Shown here: piece after piece, positions 18,561 to 26,670 of the stretch
Layout: each line of letters begins with the position of its first letter
How positions within the stretch are numbered: the first letter of the stretch is position 1
IMG/VR virus record: IMGVR_UViG_3300025769_000353
Coordinates: 1-36,452 of that record
DNA length: 36,452 nucleotides
Source: a virus
Reading direction: 5' to 3' (one strand)
The notes under the pieces: generated by a model
Told to the model about the DNA's origin: nothing
Database searches by the model: none
The model's input: the letters and a program-made list of their open reading frames with translations, nothing else
Made by a program: the position numbers and the translations under genes

Positions 18561-20610
18561 TCAAAAAATATTTCATTGGACTAATACTTTTAAAACTCTG
18601 GGCGAAACCGATGATGGCGGAATAGACATCAAAGGTTCTGCAAGTACAAATGCACTAGATAGAGCTGGCGATATAATAGAACATGATGCGTGGACAAAAG
18701 GTGGATTAGAAAATTTTAAATCTAATCCAATTATTTTGTTTAATCATGACTATAATAAGCCGATAGGTAGAGCAACAGGTTTAGAAGTTTCCAAAAACGG
18801 TTTAGATATTTCGGCAAAAATATCAAAAGCTGCTGGAGACATAAAAGATTTAGTTAAAGATGGTGTCCTTGGAGCCTTTTCCGTCGGTTTCAGAGTCAAG
18901 GATGCTGATTATATGCCAGAAACTGACGGATATAAAATAAAGGACGCAGAACTTTTTGAAGTCTCTGTAGTATCAGTACCTTGCAACCAGGGAGCAACGT
19001 TCTCTTTAGCAAAGTCATTTGATAATATGGAAGATTACAACAAGTTTAAAAAGCAATTTATCAAGGCTAACTCGATAGACTCAGCAGACGCTGTGAAAGT
19101 TGAGCAGCCAAGTGGGGAGAAATCCCAAAAAATGGAGACTAATATGTCAGAAGTAAATAAAACTCCTGAAACTTCTCCTGAGTTCGATTTGAATCAATTT
19201 GCAGCAGAAGCAGCTGAAAAAGCTGTTGCTCAATATGCAATGAAGCAAGCCGAACTTAAAGCAGCTGAGGAAAAGGCTCAAGCTGAGCAGGCTGAAAAGC
19301 AAGCTCAAGTCGAGGCGGAAGAAAAGGCTGTTCAAGAAGCTAAGCAGGAAGAACAAAAAACCCTTATCGAAGTAGGGTTATCTGGTGCTGAAAGACTTAT
19401 GTCTGATGTTGAGAAAAGAGTTAAAGATGACTATTCTAATTTAGAAGCAGTTGTTAAAAATCTTGAATCACAACTAGCTGAAAAATCTGAAGAAATCATG
19501 AGTATTCGTGAGTCAAAAAGAGTTTTTAGTGATAGACAAGGTCAAGGCGACTGGAAAAAAGCTTTTGAGAACGACATCATTGATGCAAAATTTGCTGGTT
19601 TAGCTACTGGTAAAGGATGGGACAATGATTACGCAAAAGGCGTTATGCAGAAAGTAAATCAGCACTCAGGTGTTGAAGTATCTTCAGCAGACTTTGAGCA
19701 AGTCGTTTCAACAAACATCGAAAGAGATATTCAAAATGAGCTAGTTTTAGCACCTCTATTTAGAGAAATCGCTATGACTTCAGCTAATATGATTATCCCA
19801 ATTCTACCAGATGCAGGTTACGCTGAATTCGCTTCAGCTCAAACAGCCTCTGGTTCATCACCAAAAGGTAACTTAGATGCAAGAGGTGATGCATTAGGTG
19901 CACCATACAACGGTGTTGATTTAACAGAAAGAAATCTTTCAACTGTTAAACTAATCTCACAATCATACTTAGGTAATGAGACAGAAGAAGATGCAATTCT
20001 ACCAATTCTTCCTTTAATTAGAGAGTCTATGGTTAGATCACATGCAAGAGGTATCGAGAATGCAATCCTAGCAGGTAACCACGATAATGGTGTTTACTCA
20101 TCAGGCGCATTTGAAGGTCTATTAGCAGCAGCTGATGGAGATAACCACGAAACTTCAGCAGGTGCATCAGGCTTCGCTACAAGTGACTCTGTAGCAGCCG
20201 CTGACTTACTTGCAATGAGAAAGAACATGGGTAAATATGGTATTAACCCTTCAGAAGTTGTTTACATCGTTTCACAAGATGTTTACTATAACCTTCTTGA
20301 AGACCCAGAATTCCAAGATGCACAATTAGTTGGCGATATGGCAACTAAACTTAACGGTGAAATCGGCCAAGTATTCGGTTCAAGAGTACTAATGTGTGAC
20401 GAGTTCGCTTCTAAGGCAGCTGGAATCTACGGCGCAATCGCTGTATACCCAAGAAACTACGTAATGCCAAGATTAAGAGGTGTTACAATTGAGTCAGACT
20501 ACGAAGTAGCTAACCAAAGAAGAGTACTTGTGGCTTCACAAAGACTTGGATTTACTGACCTAATTGATAACGTAACTTCTAAGTGGGCATACGCTTATAA
20601 AGGAGCCTAA
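18547..20610 (+). CDS. Fused prohead protease-scaffold-major capsid protein
   Basis: A 687-aa protein. Residues about 15-160 are a U35 prohead protease with H67 (FNHDYNKPIG) and S112 (GAFSVGFRV). Residues about 205-330 are an Ala/Glu/Lys coiled-coil scaffold. From about 330 to the end is an HK97-fold major capsid protein (SGVEVSSADFEQVVSTNIERD, ending KWAYAYKGA). HK97 encodes protease and capsid separately; here they are one chain. A well-placed internal start at 19144 could yield scaffold-capsid alone, giving protease in minority. The terminator at 20629 follows. Confidence 0.9.
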   Translation: MSKINQKIFHWTNTFKTLGETDDGGIDIKGSASTNALDRAGDIIEHDAWTKGGLENFKSNPIILFNHDYNKPIGRATGLEVSKNGLDISAKISKAAGDIKDLVKDGVLGAFSVGFRVKDADYMPETDGYKIKDAELFEVSVVSVPCNQGATFSLAKSFDNMEDYNKFKKQFIKANSIDSADAVKVEQPSGEKSQKMETNMSEVNKTPETSPEFDLNQFAAEAAEKAVAQYAMKQAELKAAEEKAQAEQAEKQAQVEAEEKAVQEAKQEEQKTLIEVGLSGAERLMSDVEKRVKDDYSNLEAVVKNLESQLAEKSEEIMSIRESKRVFSDRQGQGDWKKAFENDIIDAKFAGLATGKGWDNDYAKGVMQKVNQHSGVEVSSADFEQVVSTNIERDIQNELVLAPLFREIAMTSANMIIPILPDAGYAEFASAQTASGSSPKGNLDARGDALGAPYNGVDLTERNLSTVKLISQSYLGNETEEDAILPILPLIRESMVRSHARGIENAILAGNHDNGVYSSGAFEGLLAAADGDNHETSAGASGFATSDSVAAADLLAMRKNMGKYGINPSEVVYIVSQDVYYNLLEDPEFQDAQLVGDMATKLNGEIGQVFGSRVLMCDEFASKAAGIYGAIAVYPRNYVMPRLRGVTIESDYEVANQRRVLVASQRLGFTDLIDNVTSKWAYAYKGA
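19134..19146 (+). promoter_or_regulatory. Internal ribosome-binding site and start for scaffold-capsid
   Basis: GGAG (19134-19137), a 6-nt gap and ATG (19144), in frame at M200 of the fusion, exactly at the junction between the protease domain and the scaffold coiled coil. Translation from here would give a 488-aa scaffold-capsid product. Confidence 0.6.
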
Positions 20611-20628
20611 GTTTAGGTTAATGGTTTT

Positions 20629-20657
20629 GGTGGGCTACCTTAAGCCCACCACTTTTT
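20629..20657 (+). terminator. Intrinsic terminator after the capsid gene
   Basis: A perfect 8-bp stem GGTGGGCT/AGCCCACC (20629-20636, 20643-20650) with a 6-nt loop, then ACTTTTT. It probably lowers expression of tail genes relative to capsid, since no new promoter is obvious before 20667. Confidence 0.85.
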
Positions 20658-20666
20658 AGGAGAATT

Positions 20667-21278
20667 ATGGCAAATTTAGTAACATTGAGAGAATACAAAG
20701 ATTTCGCAGGACTTACAGGAGTAAGTGAAGATGCGAAATTAAATGTTATTATACCTTCTATAAGCCAAGCAGTAAAAACTTATTGCGGCACTAGTATTGT
20801 AGATTACTACTCTAGTGATAAAGTTGAATACTTTGATATACATGACGATAGCACTTATCAGATAATGGTCGACGAAAGTCCTCTTGTCAGCGTATCAGAA
20901 GTACAAGAAAGAGATGGACAATCTGGAACATACACTACATTAATTAGTGAAAATTCAGATTCAAGTGGTAAATATGACTATGTAATAGATTTAGAAAAAG
21001 ATTTAATTACAAGAACAACTGCCACTAGTGACAAAGCTTTTCCAAAAGGAAGAAAAGCAGTAAAAGTTACATATAGAGCAGGATATTCGTCAACTCCAGC
21101 AGATTTAAAATTAGCATGTTTTGATTTGGTAAAATATTACTTAAAAGATGAAAGAAAAGCCTCTTTAACAATAGCAGGTGCTCAGGTTCAAAACCAAGTA
21201 TCTACTAGTTTAAGAGAAAATATAGATTTCCCAGACCACATAAAGAGAATCTTGGACTTCTATAAAGTTTATAAATAA
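20667..21278 (+). CDS. Head-tail connector (adaptor, HK97 gp6-like)
   Basis: A 203-aa protein with an N-terminal helical pair typical of gp6-like adaptors (VTLREYKDFAGLTGVSED, LNVIIPSISQAVKTYCG), a beta insertion and a C-terminal helix (ADLKLACFDLVKYYLKDER). It sits under the portal as first neck ring. The ribosome-binding site AGGAG lies just after the terminator. Confidence 0.8.
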   Translation: MANLVTLREYKDFAGLTGVSEDAKLNVIIPSISQAVKTYCGTSIVDYYSSDKVEYFDIHDDSTYQIMVDESPLVSVSEVQERDGQSGTYTTLISENSDSSGKYDYVIDLEKDLITRTTATSDKAFPKGRKAVKVTYRAGYSSTPADLKLACFDLVKYYLKDERKASLTIAGAQVQNQVSTSLRENIDFPDHIKRILDFYKVYK

Positions 21279-22789
21279 TGCCAGTAAGAATTCCTCGACA
21301 AGGAGAAATTAAGTTTGAAGAGCCTAAACGAAAGAAGGCTACAAGTTTAAGTGAAGCAAATAGAAATTTAAAATCTTATTTCTCAGAGAACGTTACACAA
21401 GTACTAAGACCTGAATTAAATAGATTAGTTAAACATGAATTAAAAATAATTGAATTAATTGATCAGGGAGCAAAACTTACTACTAGTATTCCAAGGATGG
21501 CGGCAACTTTAAGTAACTTCTATGCATTAGCAGCCAATCAAGGATATGGCATAGGCAAGGAAACTAGTGTAGAAGGTGGTGGTGGAGCTAAAGTTTTTGG
21601 ACGAGTTGAGTCTGCTTTTGATGAAGTAAAAAGAAAAACTAAATCTTTATTTGATGCAAGATTTTTTAATGGTAAAGAATTTGGGCACAAAGATGTTACT
21701 ATAGTTGGAACACGATTGGTAGGATTTATTGAAGCCTGTGAGTCCCTTGAACGAGAAATACGAAATGTACGTTCAAGAAGACCAGGAAGAAATCCTACTA
21801 GAGAAGAAACAATAGAAAAATTACCTGTAAAACAAGCAGGATTACAAGCAAAAACTATTGGAGAGTTGAGAAAAGCAAAAAGAGCAGCTCAAAAAATGTT
21901 AATAGGTAGTGAAGTTTTACAAAAATTACCTACGAATAATACTCTAAATTCTCAAACAAAGTGGATGAATTTAGCACAAGAAGTTAATAAAATAAATAAC
22001 TTACAAGAGTTTTTAACTTCTACTAAGAAAAAATATTTTGATGTTCTACAAGGTAAAGCATCAATTGAACTAACAGTAGAGTTAAAAAATGATAACCAAT
22101 TTAAAGCTTTTTATGAAAAAGCGTTTGGAGCAAACTTAAGTAAGATTGCAAGAGGTACTGTAACAAAATTAGATAAAAATTTACAAAAAGAATTTTTAAA
22201 TACAGTAGATGTAACAGGACTTAAAGGCTCTCCTTCAATAGAAGGAAAAATAGTAAAAGATTTAACAAAGATAGCTAGTGGACAAAAAGTACAAAAAGGA
22301 AAATACTCAGAGTCTGCAAGAACAAGAATGAAGCCTGCTACTTATAAAATGCAAAAGTTTACAAGTGGAAAAGGACTTAGTAAACTTGCTAAACAGGCAA
22401 AAGATGCTGCAAACTTTGTAAAAGGAACTAATTTAGTAGCTCCTGTAACTCGTGAAAGAGGTGGAAGCAACACCCAAAGAGAGATAAACAAATTAAGAAT
22501 GCAGATTAATCGCAGACTACCTGCAGAAGTAAGAAGAGAAATGGGCAGGCCTGCATTAATTAACAGAACAGGAACTTTTTCAAACAGTGTACAGTTAACA
22601 AGTTTAAGACAAGGACCTAAAACTTTAGTTGGTACTTATACTTATCAGGCAAACCCTTATAGAACATTTGAAAGTGAGGGAGCAAGACAATGGCCAGTAG
22701 GATATAATCCAAAGCCACTAATAGCAAGAAGTATTAGAAACTTGGCAGAACAGTATACAGTTGAAAAATTTACACTTAGGAGAGAGTAA
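21278..22789 (+). CDS. Neck/tail-completion protein with gp10-like C-terminus and long N-terminal extension
   Basis: A 503-aa protein. The last 90 or so residues (NRTGTFSNSVQLTSLRQG, YRTFESEGARQW, PKPLIARSIRNLA) look like HK97 gp10-type neck proteins, which are usually 100-150 aa. The first 400 residues are basic, helical and without a recognised domain, an unusual extension. ATG overlaps the adaptor stop. Confidence 0.65.
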   Translation: MPVRIPRQGEIKFEEPKRKKATSLSEANRNLKSYFSENVTQVLRPELNRLVKHELKIIELIDQGAKLTTSIPRMAATLSNFYALAANQGYGIGKETSVEGGGGAKVFGRVESAFDEVKRKTKSLFDARFFNGKEFGHKDVTIVGTRLVGFIEACESLEREIRNVRSRRPGRNPTREETIEKLPVKQAGLQAKTIGELRKAKRAAQKMLIGSEVLQKLPTNNTLNSQTKWMNLAQEVNKINNLQEFLTSTKKKYFDVLQGKASIELTVELKNDNQFKAFYEKAFGANLSKIARGTVTKLDKNLQKEFLNTVDVTGLKGSPSIEGKIVKDLTKIASGQKVQKGKYSESARTRMKPATYKMQKFTSGKGLSKLAKQAKDAANFVKGTNLVAPVTRERGGSNTQREINKLRMQINRRLPAEVRREMGRPALINRTGTFSNSVQLTSLRQGPKTLVGTYTYQANPYRTFESEGARQWPVGYNPKPLIARSIRNLAEQYTVEKFTLRRE

Positions 22790-23241
22790 TGGCAAGTACA
22801 TACAGAACAAATAGAACAAAAATTGTCCATGCTCTAGTAGATAAGTTAAAAGAGATTGATGGAAGTCACCCTTACAATATAAATGTATTTGATAATGTGG
22901 CTCCAAAAATGGTCTTTTTAGATGAAATAGAACAATATCCAAAAGTTTGTGTTGTTGCAGGTGACGAAACAAGACAATACCAACCTGGCGGATTTAAATG
23001 GAGATTTTTAACATTAACAGTTAGGGCTTATGTACATAATGCAGAAGACCCTCAAGAAGAATTAGCATTGCTACTTGAAGATATTGAAAGATTAATTGAC
23101 GAGAGCGATGCACTGGTGTATGACGACACTGTAGATCCAAACCTACTGACAACATCATTATCGATTGAGTCTATAGGAACTGACGAAGGAGTAATTGCTC
23201 CTCTAGGTATAGGAGAAATAGTACTCGAAGTACGATATTAG
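22789..23241 (+). CDS. Tail terminator protein
   Basis: A 150-aa protein. The initial helix (RTKIVHALVDKLKEIDG) and the mixed sheet with KVCVVAGDETRQYQ, WRFLTLTVRAYV and ALLLEDIERLID fit gpU/gp10-type tail terminators, which cap the tail tube and join it to the head. ATG overlaps the previous stop. Confidence 0.75.
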   Translation: MASTYRTNRTKIVHALVDKLKEIDGSHPYNINVFDNVAPKMVFLDEIEQYPKVCVVAGDETRQYQPGGFKWRFLTLTVRAYVHNAEDPQEELALLLEDIERLIDESDALVYDDTVDPNLLTTSLSIESIGTDEGVIAPLGIGEIVLEVRY

Positions 23242-23305
23242 GAAACGAAGACGCTGATTAAAATCATGCGAAATCCTTTCCATAGAAGTAAATAGGAGAG
23301 AAGCA

Positions 23306-24946
23306 ATGGCTTTAAATCTATCAAGAAATACCAAAGTATTTGTGAGCTCAGTGAATGGGGTAGTTGCAAATAGCAACGCTTCAAGAGGTGGAGTTAAAAG
23401 TATAACTACACTTGGTGGAACCACTAGTGGAACATATGCTGTAGGCGATGTTCTTACATTGCAAGGTGGAACCAACTCTGATGAAATGAAAGTTATCGTT
23501 AAAACAATTAGCGGTAGCGATGTTGAGTCAGTTTACATTCCAAATAACTTTAGAGGTAACAACTTTACAGATGCAGAAACACTATCTCAAACTGCTACTA
23601 CAGGTACAGCTACTGGTTTTACAGCAGTTGTAGACGGAGTATCAGCTAACGGTAAAACCGTAGATGGTAGTAGAAACGGTCTTGGAGTCTTTAAAGGAAA
23701 TGAGAGTAATGCAAATACTTTTAAAATTGGTGTATTAGATGGGTATAGTTTTTCTCAAGCTAGTGAAAATACTGACATTACAGTCAGTGAAGCGGGTGCT
23801 ACACCGAACAGGACTTCAAGAAGATTTAACGACTCCTTGGCTCCTGCAGAATGGTCATTCCAAACATATGCTAGACCTTTTGTTCATGGAACAAACTCTT
23901 ATAGAGATTCAGGTCAAGTAGATATGGTAGAGAACATTCTTTGGGCAGCTCTTGCTGGACAAAGTATAACAAAAGCAGAAGATGATGTAGATACAACACA
24001 ATCATCAGCATCAACTGCTGGTGCAACAACAAATGGTGCGATTCAATTCACATCAACTACAGCAGACGTAAACTTTGTTAGTTCAGATGCTCACGAGCTA
24101 TTAAAACTAAACATTTTCTTTGCACTAGAAAATACAACATATAGACTTAACGAATGTCAAGTCAACCAAGTAGAGATTGACTTCTCTATTGATGGTATAG
24201 CAACTTTAAGTTGGTCAGGTAATGCTACAACTATTGATCAAGTGTCTGAAATTATTGAAGATCCTTCAAAAGTATTATCAACAGATGGTACTACAGATAC
24301 TGGCAACACAGACGGAACATATGCAGAAAAATATAATTATGTAGATGTTACTGGTAGTTCAGATGCTGATTACTTAAAGAATAAACTATCACAACTATCT
24401 TTATCTACTGCCGAACAAGGTGGTGGAGTAAGTACTGGTGGTTTAGCAGCTAAAACTTATTCAGTTAATATAACAGGCGGAAGTATAACAATTGCTAATA
24501 ATATTACTTATTTAACTCCTGAAACATTAGGTATTGTAGATAAACCTATTGGTTCATTTACTGGAGCTAGAAATGTGACTGGTTCATTAACTTGTTACTT
24601 AGACACAAAAACAAATGGTTCAAATGATTTGTTAAAAGATTTAACATCTGCAACAAGTTTAATTCAGCCATCGTTTGATATGAGTTTATTTATGGGTAAT
24701 GCTTCTGGAACAGCTCCAAACATTGAGTTGGATATTCCAAGAGCTATGTTATCTATTCCAACAGTAGAAGTTGCAGACGTAATTTCTACAACAGTTGAAT
24801 TTGCAGCTCTACCGGCAGACACTTTAACAGCGGCTGGCGACTATGATATGCAAGTAAAATATAAAGGAAGCACCACTTTCAGTGACACAGGTTATGCTGA
24901 CACATCGGCTGGCTCTACACTAGCTGAAGAAAATGGCGGTTTCTAA
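23306..24946 (+). CDS. Major tail tube protein
   Basis: A 546-aa protein with GGAGAG upstream. The tube-protein core is visible in AEWSFQTYARPFV and in LNECQVNQVEIDFSIDGIATLSWSG; large Gly/Thr/Ser-rich regions (about residues 30-130) look like surface decoration or Ig-like insertions. It is long for a tail tube protein. Located between terminator and chaperone genes, as expected. A 64-nt gap before it holds no gene. Confidence 0.75.
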   Translation: MALNLSRNTKVFVSSVNGVVANSNASRGGVKSITTLGGTTSGTYAVGDVLTLQGGTNSDEMKVIVKTISGSDVESVYIPNNFRGNNFTDAETLSQTATTGTATGFTAVVDGVSANGKTVDGSRNGLGVFKGNESNANTFKIGVLDGYSFSQASENTDITVSEAGATPNRTSRRFNDSLAPAEWSFQTYARPFVHGTNSYRDSGQVDMVENILWAALAGQSITKAEDDVDTTQSSASTAGATTNGAIQFTSTTADVNFVSSDAHELLKLNIFFALENTTYRLNECQVNQVEIDFSIDGIATLSWSGNATTIDQVSEIIEDPSKVLSTDGTTDTGNTDGTYAEKYNYVDVTGSSDADYLKNKLSQLSLSTAEQGGGVSTGGLAAKTYSVNITGGSITIANNITYLTPETLGIVDKPIGSFTGARNVTGSLTCYLDTKTNGSNDLLKDLTSATSLIQPSFDMSLFMGNASGTAPNIELDIPRAMLSIPTVEVADVISTTVEFAALPADTLTAAGDYDMQVKYKGSTTFSDTGYADTSAGSTLAEENGGF

Positions 24947-24953
24947 ATAAATA

Positions 24954-25868
24954 ATGTCGGAGTATAACTTTCTTAGGCAAAGCCAACTCCACATAGTTTA
25001 CGGGAGTAATCGATACAATGTAAAGATTACTCCCGACCTTTCGTTCAATCAAACATTTGCGGAAGATGCGTACTCAGTAAAGACTTTGCACGATCAGACA
25101 AAAATGTTTCAAGGAACGAGTATAACTAAAGCAAACCCTGCCAACTTTAGTTTTTCGATTCATCTTACAGAAGAAAAAGATGAATCAATCGTGCTAGATC
25201 TTTTAACGGATTATGATACATCAACAGGAGAACAGTTACTGAAATCCTTTGACTTGTATATAGTCTCAAATGAAAGTACATTCAAATTAGAAGGATGTAT
25301 AATAACTCAAGGCGAGTTTAATTTTGCAAAAGATTCTCCACTACTGTTATCAGTTAGTGGACAAGCTAAAAAACTAGAAAGAGTAGGTGATGATAATTAT
25401 TCCCTTCCAGGTACTTTGCAATCTGCAAGTGCCACAAGAACTCCCACAAAGCCTTTGCTTGATGTGGAAGTGGATGGAACTGATGTACCAAATCTAGTTT
25501 CAGCTACATTAAGCGTGCAAAATAATATACAATGGACTCCTTACGAGACACTACAAAATAGTTTGTCAGTGACTTCCGCAAGTAATGCCATGTATCCTTC
25601 TGATTACAGTTTGACTGACAGAGTACTAAGTGGAAATATAACTCAATTCTTTTCATCTAGTAATTCTAGTTCAGCACAAACTTTTGATACTTCTGCTCGT
25701 ATAGCAGTAAAAACTTTAGTAGACAATTCTACTTTCTTCAATTTTACATCTGGAGCAAGTGATTGCATGTTTACAAAAAGAACTGGACAAGGAGAAGTAT
25801 TTACACAGACTTTTGACTATAGATTAGTTAATAGTCCAACAGATTTAGGAACATTAATTACATATTAA
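24954..25868 (+). CDS. Second tail-tube-like protein
   Basis: A 304-aa beta-rich protein with repeated tube-like blocks (YNVKITPDLSFNQTFAED, FKLEGCIITQGEFNFA, VSATLSVQNNIQWTPYETLQ). It begins 8 nt after the previous stop with a weak ribosome-binding site. Probably a tail tube or tube-adaptor protein made at a lower level than 23306. Confidence 0.6.
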   Translation: MSEYNFLRQSQLHIVYGSNRYNVKITPDLSFNQTFAEDAYSVKTLHDQTKMFQGTSITKANPANFSFSIHLTEEKDESIVLDLLTDYDTSTGEQLLKSFDLYIVSNESTFKLEGCIITQGEFNFAKDSPLLLSVSGQAKKLERVGDDNYSLPGTLQSASATRTPTKPLLDVEVDGTDVPNLVSATLSVQNNIQWTPYETLQNSLSVTSASNAMYPSDYSLTDRVLSGNITQFFSSSNSSSAQTFDTSARIAVKTLVDNSTFFNFTSGASDCMFTKRTGQGEVFTQTFDYRLVNSPTDLGTLITY

Positions 25869-25880
25869 AGGAGAAAATAA

Positions 25881-26324
25881 ATGGATTTAAAATCATTACT
25901 GGTGGACAGTAAAACAGCTTGGGTTGAATTCCCAGGATTAGAGGGATTTGAAGTAGAACTTGCTAATCTCTCAAGAAAAGAACTTATAAATTTAAGAAAA
26001 AAATGCACTACTAATAAGTTCGATAGAAAGACAAGAATGTTTAATGAAGAACTTGACGAAACAAAATTTGTTAAGCAATTTACCGAAGCAACTGTTAAAG
26101 GTTGGAAAGGTTTAAAACTTAAATATCTTGAAGACTTAATTTTAGTAGATTTAAAAGGGCAAAATCCTGACACAGTAATGGATTATAGTGCAGAAAATGC
26201 CCAGGTTTTAGTAGAGAATTCATCTGAGTTTGACAATTGGCTCAACGAGGTAGTCTTTGATTTAGAGAATTTTCGTAGCGAAGAGCCGAAGCCAGTTATT
26301 CAAAAGACTAAAGATATTTCTTGA
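25881..26324 (+). CDS. Tail assembly chaperone, first part (gpG-like)
   Basis: A 147-aa protein with an AAAGGAG site. Opens MDLKSLLVDSKTAWVEFPG, with an acidic helical body (SRKELINLRKKC, VKGWKGLKLKYL). Position between tube and tape measure, and the size, are those of lambda gpG. The next frame is open upstream of its ATG, so frameshifting to a G-T fusion is possible. Confidence 0.75.
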   Translation: MDLKSLLVDSKTAWVEFPGLEGFEVELANLSRKELINLRKKCTTNKFDRKTRMFNEELDETKFVKQFTEATVKGWKGLKLKYLEDLILVDLKGQNPDTVMDYSAENAQVLVENSSEFDNWLNEVVFDLENFRSEEPKPVIQKTKDIS

Positions 26325-26340
26325 TAATTTAGATTTAGGA

Positions 26341-26670
26341 ATGACCAAGGCACAGTACTTGGAAATGTGTGAACAAACTGGAGAAGAGATTGATTGGGAT
26401 AGATGCCCAGAAGATTGGGAGGACTTTCCTCCTTTTATTGTAGATTATTTTAATCTCTATCATTCTTTGGGTGATAGAATATATCCAGATGTAGGATATG
26501 TGGGAAAAGATTTTACAAATTTTGAATTTTTTATAGAACAATATGGTATAGAAGACCATCAAAAAGATTTATTAATAGAGTTTATTCTTTGGATGGAAAG
26601 TCGAAGAATACAAGAGTCTCAAAGAAAAATTAAAGAGGCAATGGATAAGGTAAAGAGAAAAAGTGGCTAA
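26341..26670 (+). CDS. Tail assembly chaperone, second part (gpT-like)
   Basis: A 109-aa protein opening MTKAQYLEMCEQTGEEIDW, an acidic helical protein with the usual chaperone T-part pattern (LIEFILWMESRRI). The frame is open back to 26266 and reads plausibly through RLKIFLDNLDLG, in the +1 (or -2) frame relative to gpG. Its ATG has only AGGA touching it. Both facts favour expression by frameshift. Confidence 0.7.
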   Translation: MTKAQYLEMCEQTGEEIDWDRCPEDWEDFPPFIVDYFNLYHSLGDRIYPDVGYVGKDFTNFEFFIEQYGIEDHQKDLLIEFILWMESRRIQESQRKIKEAMDKVKRKSG

